Positions 46,266-55,685 of a DNA stretch of 64,000 bases are shown in pieces. The stretch comes from Hahella sp. GTDB lineage: Bacteria > Pseudomonadota > Gammaproteobacteria > Pseudomonadales > Oleiphilaceae. Made by a program: the position numbers and the translations under genes. The stretch spans positions 1 to 64,000 of the forward strand of contig JANQMN010000080.1 in assembly GCA_028280065.1 (NCBI GenBank). Reading direction: 5' to 3'. How positions within the stretch are numbered: position 1 is the first letter of the stretch; every line of letters begins with the position of its first letter. Under the pieces are notes generated by a model that was not told where the DNA came from, ran no database searches, and was given only the letters and a program-made list of their open reading frames with translations.

Positions 46266-46415
46266 TTAAGGGTCTATCGGAAAAACGTAAAGATGCATGA
46301 AGGCTTCAGGATCTTTACCCTTGATTTGATAACTAAAGCCTGGATCGCTAATGGATTTATGCGATAATTGCCGGGCTTTATTCATAAGTTTCTCGGCTAC
46401 GGTGCTGTCGAACAT
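46266..46415 (-). CDS. Small ORF or gene remnant upstream of the SDR gene
   Basis: 49 codons from an ATG at 46415, or 39 from the ATG at 46385 which has GAG at a fair distance. The product (..ARQLSHKSISDPGFSYQIK.., ends YVFPIDP) has ordinary codon and residue use and ends 24 bases before the SDR start on the same strand. It may be a tiny protein or the 3' end of a decayed gene. No family recognised. Confidence 0.3.
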   Translation of the reverse strand: MFDSTVAEKLMNKARQLSHKSISDPGFSYQIKGKDPEAFMHLYVFPIDP

Positions 46416-46535
46416 GAAGTTTCGGTCCGTAGCCTCACTCCAGTTGGATCATAGCGTAGTTCAATAAAGCTGAGTAAATAGGGGTTACAGCTTCTATTTG
46501 CAGCAGTCAATAATATAGATAAACAGGGATTGAAG

Positions 46536-47816
46536 ATGAAGACTCGCTCTATTTTCTTTTTAGTACTTACGACTTTACTTGCCCAGGTAGCCTGGGCTTC
46601 AGGAACTAACGACGCAGGATGGGACACAATCCAGGTCGATTCAGAAATCAGCATCGTTGACGATGAAGGTAAATCGAGATTGTTACGACCCTCTTGTGCC
46701 TTTGATGATTTAGTCGATCCGGTAACCGGTGAGATTCTCGATAATGCATTTCGCTTTTACTTTAAAAAGGGGAAAACGAAGAAACTTGTAGTTTATTTTA
46801 ATGGTGGAGGCGCATGTTGGGATGATGCCACCTGTGTATCTTCGTTAGCGCTCAATCAAATACCGGGGGCGCGATCGACCTATAATCCCTCTATCCATCA
46901 GGACAACTCTCCAGTTGGCGCCGGTGGAATTTTCGATGATCAAAACCGGCGAAATCCGTTCAAACGCTGGAGCAAAGTGTATATTCCATACTGTACTGGT
47001 GATATTCATATCGGCTCAAATAATCAAGGTTATGTCGACACCGATGGATCTGTCACAGGTCTACCGGGTGCCGGCGTATCGGTACAGCACCGTGGTTTTG
47101 ATAACTTTATGGCAGTCAGAGAGTGGTTAAAAAGCAAATATTCCACAGAAAATTGGAGCTTAAAAAAGCTCTTAGTCGCTGGATCCAGTGCTGGAGGATA
47201 TGGCGCAACCTTTAATTTTCCCTTTATGGCAGCTGCTTTTCCCAATGCGAGAGCGGCGCTAATCGCGGATGGATCAAATGCCATCGTCACTCAAGGATTT
47301 GTAGACTCCATATTTGTTAACGGAGGCAATTGGAAGGTTGAAAATAGTCTTCCTCAGATCTTTAAAGGAAACTTGGGTAACTACTATGCCGATAGCTTGA
47401 ACACCGAGGTCTATACCCTGCTGGCATCTAACTACCCCCATGCCCGAATCGGTAAATACACAACAGCGTTTGATAACGTCCAGGTACAATTTTTAAAAAT
47501 AATGGATCAGCTCGATCAGGGTAATACCAATCCGCTAACCTGGGGACTTACAGCGGAGGACGGCCAATACTTTTTTGAATGGAATGCTCGGATGGAAGCG
47601 ACTGAAGATTTGCTTGCCGATATCAACGAGAATTATCAGTTCTATATCGGTGAAGGATCTATTCATACTATTCTGACAGATGCTTTCGCAACCGAGGAGA
47701 CACCTCATCCGTTTTATCAGGAAAGAAGTGCGGAAAATGTTCGATTTACAAGATGGATCTCCAAACTGAAAAAGAATGGTCGGTTCAGACCGAAAAGCGT
47801 TAAGTATTCGAAGTAA
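46536..47816 (+). CDS. Secreted pectin acetylesterase/Notum-like hydrolase
   Basis: 426 residues from the ATG at 46536 (AGGGA 6 bases upstream; a TTG two codons earlier is also in frame). A signal peptide ends near ASG. The hydrolase core has YFNGGGACWDDATC (oxyanion hole), the nucleophile elbow AGSSAGGYG near 215, an Asp near ADGSNAIV and the His in GSIHTIL. The pattern matches the pectin-acetylesterase/Notum family of carboxylesterases; the acyl substrate is unknown. Cys residues suggest disulfides. A terminator follows. Confidence 0.85.
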   Translation: MKTRSIFFLVLTTLLAQVAWASGTNDAGWDTIQVDSEISIVDDEGKSRLLRPSCAFDDLVDPVTGEILDNAFRFYFKKGKTKKLVVYFNGGGACWDDATCVSSLALNQIPGARSTYNPSIHQDNSPVGAGGIFDDQNRRNPFKRWSKVYIPYCTGDIHIGSNNQGYVDTDGSVTGLPGAGVSVQHRGFDNFMAVREWLKSKYSTENWSLKKLLVAGSSAGGYGATFNFPFMAAAFPNARAALIADGSNAIVTQGFVDSIFVNGGNWKVENSLPQIFKGNLGNYYADSLNTEVYTLLASNYPHARIGKYTTAFDNVQVQFLKIMDQLDQGNTNPLTWGLTAEDGQYFFEWNARMEATEDLLADINENYQFYIGEGSIHTILTDAFATEETPHPFYQERSAENVRFTRWISKLKKNGRFRPKSVKYSK

Positions 47817-47825
47817 TAGTTGATC

Positions 47826-47850
47826 AAAAGGCGCAATTTTGCGCCTTTTT
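47826..47850 (+). terminator. Intrinsic terminator after the Notum-like gene
   Basis: GGCGC (47830-47834) pairs with GCGCC (47841-47845) around AATTTT, with A residues before and five T after, about 10 bases beyond the stop. Confidence 0.8.
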
Positions 47851-48189
47851 GCGTTTTAAGAGATCCACCTAGCGTTACTGGTTCCATGGAGTATCAGATA
47901 ATTTGCCGCTTACTTAGTTCTTAGTCGGATGTCTGTCACAGTTTTGTCTAATAATTGCTGAATAATCTATACCAGTCAGCGTTTTCTTCAAAATGGGTTG
48001 GTTACTTTGTGCTCGCTCGACTAGGCTGTTCTTCAGCGGTCGGTTTTCACGTAGTTGATTTGAAAGACGCTGCTCACGACTTACTTCAACGGTCGAGTTG
48101 CAATGACAGACAGAATAAGAAGCTACTCCAAAATCTGTGCCTTCCTGTTGCTATCCGGTTCGGCGGATAGCCGCGCGGCTCTCGATAAA
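47851..48189 (+). other. Non-coding leader region before the SYLF lipoprotein
   Basis: 339 bases with no convincing gene. It holds a fair promoter (TTGTCT at 47944-47949, 18 bases, TATACC at 47968-47973) and a perfect 8-bp hairpin, GCTATCCG/CGGATAGC at 48150-48171 with a six-base loop. If translation starts at 48103 instead of 48190, this hairpin would be inside the coding region. Confidence 0.4.
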
Positions 48190-48939
48190 ATGGCGTGTCC
48201 TTTGCGCAAGGCAGCCTGCCTGGTTTTCATTTTCCTGAGCGCTTATCTAACCGGATGTGCTTCGGTTCCGGGCCATACGGTTCAAGAACAGATTGCTGCC
48301 GGGGATGCGCTGGTGGTTTCAACCTTGAGAGAGCTCATTGCCGGCCAGCCCAACGTATTACAGGAAGTGAGGCAGAGTGCCGGTTATGTTGTGATGAGTA
48401 ATCAGCTCGTCAAGGTGCCGATATTGGGAGGAGGATCAGGATTTGGGGTGGCAGTGAATAACGTTACCGGCGAAAAAACCTTCTTGCAGATGACCCGTTT
48501 GGATATCGGAGGCGGATTGGGTATTCGCAATGTACGTCCAACCATTATTTTTCAGGAGAGCCGGCTGTTTAAGCAATTTATCGACGGGCAATGGTCGTTT
48601 GATATCGGCTTAGAGGCGTCTGCGAAAGTCGGCGAAGCCGGCATTGCGGCGGAGAGTGAGGGGGCTGAAAATGCCGGTTTCAAGCTCTATCAGCTCACCG
48701 ATGGCGGAATTTCCGCAACCTTTACTGCTAACTTAACCCGCGTGTCGCCGGTAGAGTTGGTCAATCCAGGGGCCACAGCTCACTTGGCGAGTTCCAGAGG
48801 TCTTTCAAGTGCGGAACTGCTTGCCAGAATCAAAGTCGAGCCGATTCGCAGCCCGGTATTGTTGGCGGATAATCAAGACAAAACCTTCATGGACGTATTT
48901 TCCAATTTGCCGAGTCAAAAATTTCCAACCCTGGAATAG
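48190..48939 (+). CDS. SYLF/YSC84-domain lipoprotein
   Basis: 249 residues from the ATG at 48190, which gives a 22-residue lipoprotein signal ending LTGC. The frame is open to an ATG at 48103, but that adds an odd second hydrophobic stretch; neither start has a good ribosome binding site. The body (SAGYVVMSNQLVKVPILGGGSGFGVAVNN) is a SYLF domain, a lipid-binding module known from YSC84 and SH3YL1. Bacterial members are uncharacterised periplasmic or outer-membrane lipoproteins. Confidence 0.8.
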   Translation: MACPLRKAACLVFIFLSAYLTGCASVPGHTVQEQIAAGDALVVSTLRELIAGQPNVLQEVRQSAGYVVMSNQLVKVPILGGGSGFGVAVNNVTGEKTFLQMTRLDIGGGLGIRNVRPTIIFQESRLFKQFIDGQWSFDIGLEASAKVGEAGIAAESEGAENAGFKLYQLTDGGISATFTANLTRVSPVELVNPGATAHLASSRGLSSAELLARIKVEPIRSPVLLADNQDKTFMDVFSNLPSQKFPTLE

Positions 48940-49053
48940 CGGCAACATCGCTGCTATCGACTACAAACATTTCCGCCTTCACTCACCGGAGCCTTAGCTG
49001 CTAAAGTTAGGGCTGGTTCGATCCAATGCAACCGGCCCGATAAGTCCTGAATC

Positions 49054-50163
49054 ATGCTTAGGTTATTGTTTTTACTTCTGGTAAACCTGTTTTGCACCTC
49101 ACTGCAGGCAAAGCCGACAATTGCCTGGTTTACCAATCTACCGGAAGAGGTTGAAACGGAAGGAGGTTTCTGGCGTTTCGCCTATTATTTTGCGGTTGCC
49201 GCGGCGGAAGATTTAGACGTAGACCTGCAAATTTACTTCTCCGACACCAATCATATTCTTATGAAACGGCAGGTCGATCAGGTGCTTCGAGGGGCAAGCA
49301 AGCCTGATGGTGTGATTATGCACAACTATAAGGGCATAGGGAGATATGCCTTGGAAGTGGCGGAGCAGGAGAAGATCTATACACTGATTTTCAATGCCGG
49401 ATTTGATCCGCGATCAGTGGTTGGCGAACCCCGGCGGCGGCTCAAGTACTGGTTGGGACAGTTATTGCCCGACGATCGCTATGCGGGGCAAATTCTGGCC
49501 GAAAAACTCATTGAGGAACATACCAAACTCGCAGGGAAGGAGATCTTGGGGTTGATGGTTGGATTACAGGGAAATCACACTTCTGAAGCCTCCAACTTAC
49601 GAATGGAAGGGCTGATGCAAGTGCTGGAGGCGGATAAGTCGGTGAAGCTGGCGCAGTTCCTTCCGCTGGACTGGAAACGTTATAAAGCAGCGGAAGCACT
49701 GCCGGCACTGCTTGGGCGCTATCCCGACATCAAGATTATCTGGGGCGCGAATGACAGCATGGCCTTAGGCATTCTGGATGCCCTGGGTCAAAGGGCTGGT
49801 CCTCCACTTGCGGGCGAGGATTTGGTGATTGGCGGTATCGATTGGTTGCCGGAGGCGTTGGAAAAGGTGAAATCTGGCGAAATTGCGGTTTCCGTCGGCG
49901 GTCATTTCTACGAAGGGGCATTGGCGGTCGTACTGATGCACGATTTTTTCAAAGGCTATGATTTTACCGACCTGCATCCGACCACTATTAAGACCCGAAT
50001 GACAGCGGTCACATCCAGTAATATTCGGGAGTTCGGAAATCTCTCGGAAAAGCTGACATTAAACCGAATCCGCCAAATTGACTTTACCGCCTTGTCTCGC
50101 GCTTTTCACCCGGACATGAAAAGCTATAACCTCTCCATCGAAACGTTGTTGACCAACCGTTAA
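49054..50163 (+). CDS. Periplasmic sugar-type binding protein (Peripla_BP_4-like), orphan
   Basis: 369 residues with a signal peptide (about 1-19, LQA). Two Rossmann-like lobes as in LacI/ribose-binding proteins: TIAWFTNLPEEVETEGGFW, DGVIMHNYKG, LGLMVGLQGNHTSEASNLRMEGLMQVL, IKIIWGANDSMALGILDAL and VIGGIDWLPEALEKVKSGEIAVSVGGH. No permease or ATPase is near, so it may feed a sensor kinase, cyclase or a distant transporter. Ligand unknown. Confidence 0.82.
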   Translation: MLRLLFLLLVNLFCTSLQAKPTIAWFTNLPEEVETEGGFWRFAYYFAVAAAEDLDVDLQIYFSDTNHILMKRQVDQVLRGASKPDGVIMHNYKGIGRYALEVAEQEKIYTLIFNAGFDPRSVVGEPRRRLKYWLGQLLPDDRYAGQILAEKLIEEHTKLAGKEILGLMVGLQGNHTSEASNLRMEGLMQVLEADKSVKLAQFLPLDWKRYKAAEALPALLGRYPDIKIIWGANDSMALGILDALGQRAGPPLAGEDLVIGGIDWLPEALEKVKSGEIAVSVGGHFYEGALAVVLMHDFFKGYDFTDLHPTTIKTRMTAVTSSNIREFGNLSEKLTLNRIRQIDFTALSRAFHPDMKSYNLSIETLLTNR

Positions 50164-50187
50164 ATATGAACCTGCAAGCCTGATAGG

Positions 50188-52227
50188 CTAATCTGCATAC
50201 TCAAATATGGTTCCTCCGTGGGGTATGCTGGCAGTCAGCAAACGCTCTACCGTCTCCATAACGGAATAGGTGTAAATGCCGGTTGTGTTGATCGTAGCCA
50301 ATAGGATGCTATCGCTTGACCATTGCGGGGTTTGCTCCGCATCAGCCGTTGGAACGGGCTCGCTGGCGGTAAGCAACGTCGCTTCCAGGTCGCTGATATA
50401 CCAGGTGGCTAAGTCATTGCTGATGGTAAGAAACGCCACCCTTTCACTGTTCTCGGCCCACGCCAGCATCGTGCCGATGTCCGCTTCGGCAGACGCGGGC
50501 CACAATTCGACAGGGTCTGCGCTGGCAAGGCGGTCTCGCAGGAAAACGCCGCTCCCCGGCTCAGGTTCTTCAGTGCTTGATGCATCAGCAACATCTGTGT
50601 CCTCCGTGGTATTGAGAGCATAAAGCAGGCTGCCGGAATCCGGAGACCAGCTAAATGCCTGAACGTCCTGATCAAGGATAAGTTCCTGATTTATTTTGCT
50701 GAGAAACTCATCGGCAGAATCCGAGGATTGAAAGTACGAAGCCGCACCGAAAACAAATAGTTCCCGAACCGACTCCGTCAGATGATCGTCGGCGAACGCC
50801 AGTAGCGCCCCGGCCGTACTCCATTCGAAGCCGCTAAACTGGCTTGAAGTATGATCGGCGGAGGGCGCGCTGATACGGACGCTGGAGATGTTGCCGGGGT
50901 CGGTGACCAAACTGATATCCACAGCTTGCAGACTGCTGTTGTTGCTGGTAAAACCGATGACTTCCTGCGCCAGGTAGGAACCGCCTTCCGACCAGATTAC
51001 CGAAGCAATGTAAGCCGCTTCGTCCGCTACTGTCGTGTCCAGGTTACCGTTAAGCCGCACCGCATCGGCGGTCGTCATATGGTAGCCCCATATTTCATAC
51101 TGCAAATCGGTTTTGAAACGGTCGGTGTGAAAGGCCGCATAAGCGCCGTCCGGTGACCAGTGAGGATCTTGGATACGTTTACCGGCGGCAACGGAGAAGA
51201 TCAGTGAACTGGTCTCGGCTGGGTTGGCCATGTCATGCAGATAGAGTTCCTGTCCATAGGCAACCGAGACGGAACTATCGGCAATGCTGTAGACCGCATG
51301 CTCGCCGGACGGCGACCAGGCAAATTGTTCGGAAACGGTTTTATTATCGTTACTGAAGTCGGTCGCCACGCTGACGATGGAGAAATTTTCTCCATCCGCA
51401 TCCACGACGTAGAGACGAAAATCTCCGTCCACAAAGGAGGTGCTGTCGTTTGAATCCGACGTGGCGGTGCCTAGCCCCCCGTCAGCCCGGTACAACAGCC
51501 GGTCACTGTCAGGCGACCAGGCAAAGCCGGTGACATCGCTTTCCGCGTCTTGAAGCTGCGAGACCTTGGTTGATGCGTTAGTGCCGAGATCATGCACGTA
51601 AAGTTCATCGACCCCGCTAGTATCGGCATCGGCAATATAAGCGACTTTGGATTTGTCCGGCGCCACCTGAAACTCGGTGATGGCCGTCAATGCCGTATTC
51701 GATGCGGCGACAGGGGCAATTGAGTTATCGTCTTCGGTGGCGTAAAGGGTTTGTAGGTCTTCATCGAGATAAACGACGGTTTGGGTCTGTCTTAGTAGCT
51801 CCAAGTCCAACTCTAGATAGGCTATTGCCCCTTCTTGATCCTGCGCGGAAATCGCAATCTCGTAAATTCCGTCACCATTCACATCCTCCGGATCTGCCAA
51901 AGGTCCGACAAAGGTCGGCGTCAGCTTGAAGCTTAACTGGCCGGTGTCGGCATCAATGCTAAACAGTCTGCGATCCGGACCGCCTGAGATGGCGAAGACG
52001 ATTGCATCCCCATCGGCATCCGTAGCGCTGGCCCGGTAGTTAGTAGCCGTTTGCCCGAAATATCCGGTTCCTGCCGTCGCAGAGGTGAAGGCGGGCGTTT
52101 GGTTATCGGCGTTGTTGCCGCCGCCACTGCTTCCGCCGCAGCCCGCGAGCGAAAATATCAAGGGGAAAAGGATAGCGCTAAGTGTGAGGAGCGGATTTCT
52201 TCCCATTCCGAAACATTGCATTCCCAA
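50188..52227 (-). CDS. Lipoprotein with cadherin-like and WD40-like (PD40) repeats
   Basis: 679 residues. A lipobox (FSLAGCGGS) after a hydrophobic signal is followed by a Gly/Ser-rich spacer, a cadherin-like domain about 40-145 (ASATDADGDAIVFAISGG; DVNGDGIYEIAISAQDQEG), and then TolB-like PD40 beta-propeller repeats with FAWSPDSDRLLY, FAWSPSGEHAVY, PHWSPDGAYAAF and FSWSPDSGSLLY. Calcium-binding Asp clusters are likely. The TTG at 52227 has AGGGAG at a good distance; ATGs at 52221 and 52206 are alternatives. A role in surface protein interactions is plausible but unproven. Confidence 0.85.
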   Translation of the reverse strand: MGMQCFGMGRNPLLTLSAILFPLIFSLAGCGGSSGGGNNADNQTPAFTSATAGTGYFGQTATNYRASATDADGDAIVFAISGGPDRRLFSIDADTGQLSFKLTPTFVGPLADPEDVNGDGIYEIAISAQDQEGAIAYLELDLELLRQTQTVVYLDEDLQTLYATEDDNSIAPVAASNTALTAITEFQVAPDKSKVAYIADADTSGVDELYVHDLGTNASTKVSQLQDAESDVTGFAWSPDSDRLLYRADGGLGTATSDSNDSTSFVDGDFRLYVVDADGENFSIVSVATDFSNDNKTVSEQFAWSPSGEHAVYSIADSSVSVAYGQELYLHDMANPAETSSLIFSVAAGKRIQDPHWSPDGAYAAFHTDRFKTDLQYEIWGYHMTTADAVRLNGNLDTTVADEAAYIASVIWSEGGSYLAQEVIGFTSNNSSLQAVDISLVTDPGNISSVRISAPSADHTSSQFSGFEWSTAGALLAFADDHLTESVRELFVFGAASYFQSSDSADEFLSKINQELILDQDVQAFSWSPDSGSLLYALNTTEDTDVADASSTEEPEPGSGVFLRDRLASADPVELWPASAEADIGTMLAWAENSERVAFLTISNDLATWYISDLEATLLTASEPVPTADAEQTPQWSSDSILLATINTTGIYTYSVMETVERLLTASIPHGGTIFEYAD

Positions 52228-52335
52228 AATAGTGACTCCCTGTTTGGTGGTTAGAATTGAGTATAGAAAAGATTTCTTGATATATCAGTTGATTAGTGGG
52301 TTTTTTTGCAGTGATTTGCCAGTAGTGAAGACTGG

Positions 52336-52686
52336 TTATTCCTGGGGAGTTTTGCCGGAAGTCGGTCGGCGATTGGAGCGTTTATCTTCCCAGTCGAGTT
52401 CCTTGGGGTCGTACCAGCCGATGCGGTTGAGCACATCTTCCTTGGTTGGTTGAGAAAGCGTTTCCCAGAGTTCTTGAAAATTGCTTAATCCTTTCTCCCG
52501 GCGTTTGGCAACCTTGCCGGATAGCTGGGCGATGATGGACGGGAGCTTCAGGGCTTCGCCTAGCTGCCCCGGCACCACAATTTCCTGTCCCCAGACCTTT
52601 TTTCGATGGATACGAGCAGCAAGCACCCGTTCCAGCGCGCGGGCGGCATCAAGGGCCGTATCGATATCAAAATCTTCACTTTGCAT
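52336..52686 (-). CDS. Hypothetical protein
   Basis: 116 residues, soluble and charged. Two helical halves (DTALDAARALERVLAARIHRKK; LPSIIAQLSGKVAKRREKGLSNF) and a basic tail. No family recognised. It could share transcription with the upstream DCC-family gene (120 bases away, same strand). The ribosome binding site is poor. Confidence 0.5.
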   Translation of the reverse strand: MQSEDFDIDTALDAARALERVLAARIHRKKVWGQEIVVPGQLGEALKLPSIIAQLSGKVAKRREKGLSNFQELWETLSQPTKEDVLNRIGWYDPKELDWEDKRSNRRPTSGKTPQE

Positions 52687-52807
52687 GGTATTGTCGGGGG
52701 AGTTTAATTCCGGCCAGGCAAATCAAATCCTTAATCATACGCTCTATGCGGACGATTTTTAACTCTTGCCGGTGGTTTGAATGGTTTTATTTGGTCAGCC
52801 ATAAGGA

Positions 52808-53179
52808 TCATTCCATTGCCTTACAGGCGCGGCATGCATAGAGCCGGTGGTAGCGTTTTGCCGCCCACACCGCATAACATTTGCGGCTTACGATAGATAA
52901 ACCTGGAAGTAGAAGCAGCTTGAACAACCCGCCGAAAGCGGTGTGGGACCAGGCTTTAATGTTGGCTTCGATGCCCCTGATCAGTTTTCCGTGCGCGGTT
53001 TTGACGTGCAGTATCCGAAGGAGTTCCTCTTGGGGAGGCAACCCCTGTAAATTGATTTCTTTGGAATCCAGCGCGTGGATATCTTGAAAAAGTAACCCGC
53101 CCTTTTGCAGCCGCTTTAGCAGGCGGATCTCTTTGCTGCAAAGCGGGCATTGGCCATCGTAGTACAGGGTGTCAGTCAT
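52808..53179 (-). CDS. DCC-family thiol-disulfide protein (DUF393)
   Basis: 123 residues. The N-terminal YYDGQCPLCSKEI is the family DxxCxxC signature of a thioredoxin-like active site; FQDIHALD and GIEANIKAWSHTAFGGLFKLLLLPGL are also typical. A second Cys pair (ACRAC) ends the protein. Function is not established; a disulfide oxidoreductase role is assumed for the family. Confidence 0.85.
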   Translation of the reverse strand: MTDTLYYDGQCPLCSKEIRLLKRLQKGGLLFQDIHALDSKEINLQGLPPQEELLRILHVKTAHGKLIRGIEANIKAWSHTAFGGLFKLLLLPGLSIVSRKCYAVWAAKRYHRLYACRACKAME

Positions 53180-53240
53180 AAGTCGTGCCTTGTCCGCTGA
53201 TTTTTCAGGTCCGAGTTAAAAATACTCCGTTAACTACGAG

Positions 53241-53295
53241 TCCCCTCCCTAATTTAGATGAGGTTTAACCTCCTCTCTCGAAAAGGGGGAGGGGA
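53241..53295. repeat. Nested palindromic element before the pullulanase gene
   Basis: TCCCCTCCC (53241-53249) pairs perfectly with GGGAGGGGA (53287-53295); inside the loop GAGGTT-T-AACCTC (53260-53272) is a second perfect palindrome. Its composition differs from the flanks and looks like an interspersed intergenic repeat. It lies in a 219-base gap that shows no other gene. Confidence 0.6.
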
Positions 53296-53398
53296 GATTG
53301 AAAAAAATACCCCCTCAATTTACCCGGATACGATGGATGGCTGCGGTCAGCACATCTTTTATTCTGTATCGCGAAATACAATAACAACGAGGCTGACA

Positions 53399-55594
53399 AT
53401 GATAAATTTTAAATCGTCCATGTTATTAGTGGCATTGACGGCAACTGGAACAGCAAATACCGCTCTTGCGGACTGGTACTTCCGCGGCACTCCCAATGGC
53501 TGGGACACGGCCCAAATGCAATGGGTGGGCGGCAATACGATGCAAACCTGCCAGCAATTTCAATCGGGTGACCAGCATGGCGGCCCCCGCTTTAAAGTGG
53601 ATCGCTGGGGTGAATGGTCGCAGAACTATCCGACGGCTGATTATCAAGTGAGTGGTAATCAGGCCTATCAAATCCAATTCGATACCGTCAGCCATCAGTT
53701 CAACCTGACGCCGGTGAGCAGTTGCGGAGGCCAATCCGGTGGCGACACCTATACCACTTTGGGCGCTGTTTACAGTCCGTCTGAAACGACCTTTGCCATC
53801 TGGTCACCGGATAGCAACGCCGTCGAACTCTGGCTGGACGGACAGCCTTATACAGTCCAGCGTTCGCCGGATCTTAACGGCTATCAGCAGGTTTATGCGA
53901 TCTCCATTGCCGGCGATCACCATCTCAAGTCTTATCAGTTCCGCATCAATGGCATTCCGGTTAGGGATCCCTATGGCGTAATGGTTGAACCGAATACCAA
54001 TACCAACATTGTGATGGATCTTGATCGGACCGATCCTGTGGGCGGATGGGCCGCTAGGCCGGTACTTGAAGAGCGTGAAGATTCCATCATCTATGAAATT
54101 CATGTGCGTGATTTCACCATTGATTCCAGTTCAGGAGTCACACCGGATAAGCGCGGTAAATTTCTCGGCATGGTCCAACCCGGAACTACCTATGACGGCG
54201 TGAAGACGGGTATCGACCACCTCAAAGAACTCGGTGTGACCCATGTCCAGTTATTGCCTATCTATGACTTTGCGACCTGCGCCGACCTTTCGGATAACAG
54301 TTGTTATAACTGGGGATACGATCCTCGGAATTTCAATGTTCCGGAAGAGCGCTACAGCGTTTCACAGGATTACGAGGATCGTGTCCGGGAATTGAAAACC
54401 ATGATCAATGAATTCCATAAAGCCGGAATTCGCGTGATTATGGATGTTGTCTATAACCATACCTACGGCTACGAAATGTTCGAGAATATTTCCAACCGCT
54501 ATTACACCGATACCGACCTGTCCGGCACCGGTAATTCCATTGACGCGGATGTGCCGATGGTCAGCCGGATGATTCAGGACTCGCTGGAATATTGGACCCG
54601 CGAGTACAACCTGGATGGTTTTCGGTTTGATTTGATCGGCATATTCGATCATGACGAAGTTGGAGCATGGGGACGTCACCTAAACGAACTGTTTCCGGAT
54701 CGCAACCTGCTGCTATATGGCGAGCCCTGGAACGGCTATGCTTCCGATCCCCGGGAGTTACAACGGGTACGGCTGGGCACCATCGCTCGTGAGCACACCG
54801 CCCATGTCGGCGTATTCAATCCCAAGTTCCGGGAAGCCATCAAAGGGCAGAATGACAGTGCCTATGGAGGCGGCTTCGCTTTCAACCAGGGTGATAACTG
54901 GCAGATTCGTGTCGGCAGTCGCGGCGGCATACGTTATAACAACGATCCCTATCAGAATATCGATCTCTGGGACTCAATGTTTGCCACCGATCCGGAGCAA
55001 AGTATCAATTATGTGTCGGCGCACGATAACTTGTCCTTGCGGGATAAGATTCTCGAATGGGCGGATCTCAACGGAATCAGCAGAAGCAGCGACTATCTGC
55101 GAAGGATTCACAATTTTGCCAACGGCATAGTGTTGACCTCCCAGGGTATTCCTTTCCTGCATGGCGGTGTGGAAATGCTGCGGGACAAACAAGGCAATCA
55201 CAACAGTTATAACGCCTCGGACGAAGTCAATAAGGTTCGTTGGCATTGGAAAAAAGACAATGCCGATATTTTCAACTATTACAAAGACGTGATTGCACTC
55301 CGTAAGGCCCACAAAGGCTTTCGCATGAACAGTTGGGACGAAATTACCAACAATGTCCATACTTACGAGTATGCGCCGGATGTGGTCGTCAGCGAGATCA
55401 ATGCGGCTGCCAATGGAGACACCTGGAATCGCATGATTGTCATCTACCATGCCGGCGGTAACTTTCACTTCCCTTTGCCTTCAGGGAACTGGTATGTCGC
55501 CATGGAAAAATCGGACCCCGCGCAGGGCAATGGACGTGCGGTCAGCGGTAGCTTGTTAATTGAAGGCACGGCAGTAACCGTTCTATATCAATAG
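53399..55594 (+). CDS. Secreted type I pullulanase (GH13)
   Basis: 731 residues from the ATG at 53399 (GAGG upstream). Signal peptide about 1-22 (ALAD). A starch-binding-like beta domain (about 23-120, WYFRGTPNGWDTAQMQW) precedes a CBM48-type domain, then the GH13 barrel: region I DVVYNHT, YNWGYDPRNF (the pullulanase signature), nucleophile in GFRFDLIG near 410, acid/base Glu in LLYGEPWNG near 441, and YVSAHDN near 542. It cleaves alpha-1,6 links in pullulan or glycogen outside the cytoplasm. Unlike classical PulA it has no lipobox. A terminator follows. Confidence 0.92.
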   Translation: MINFKSSMLLVALTATGTANTALADWYFRGTPNGWDTAQMQWVGGNTMQTCQQFQSGDQHGGPRFKVDRWGEWSQNYPTADYQVSGNQAYQIQFDTVSHQFNLTPVSSCGGQSGGDTYTTLGAVYSPSETTFAIWSPDSNAVELWLDGQPYTVQRSPDLNGYQQVYAISIAGDHHLKSYQFRINGIPVRDPYGVMVEPNTNTNIVMDLDRTDPVGGWAARPVLEEREDSIIYEIHVRDFTIDSSSGVTPDKRGKFLGMVQPGTTYDGVKTGIDHLKELGVTHVQLLPIYDFATCADLSDNSCYNWGYDPRNFNVPEERYSVSQDYEDRVRELKTMINEFHKAGIRVIMDVVYNHTYGYEMFENISNRYYTDTDLSGTGNSIDADVPMVSRMIQDSLEYWTREYNLDGFRFDLIGIFDHDEVGAWGRHLNELFPDRNLLLYGEPWNGYASDPRELQRVRLGTIAREHTAHVGVFNPKFREAIKGQNDSAYGGGFAFNQGDNWQIRVGSRGGIRYNNDPYQNIDLWDSMFATDPEQSINYVSAHDNLSLRDKILEWADLNGISRSSDYLRRIHNFANGIVLTSQGIPFLHGGVEMLRDKQGNHNSYNASDEVNKVRWHWKKDNADIFNYYKDVIALRKAHKGFRMNSWDEITNNVHTYEYAPDVVVSEINAAANGDTWNRMIVIYHAGGNFHFPLPSGNWYVAMEKSDPAQGNGRAVSGSLLIEGTAVTVLYQ

Positions 55595-55602
55595 TTTGGC
55601 CA

Positions 55603-55646
55603 GGCTGGGAGCTCCAGTTACCTGTTGAGTTTCCCAGCCCTTTTTT
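55603..55646 (+). terminator. Intrinsic terminator after the pullulanase gene
   Basis: GGCTGGGA (55603-55610) pairs with TCCCAGCC (55632-55639), loop 21 bases, then a six-T run (55641-55646). Confidence 0.8.
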
Positions 55647-55685
55647 AGCCGGGTAGAATAGCGGTGCGCGGATCAGCGACTGTTT

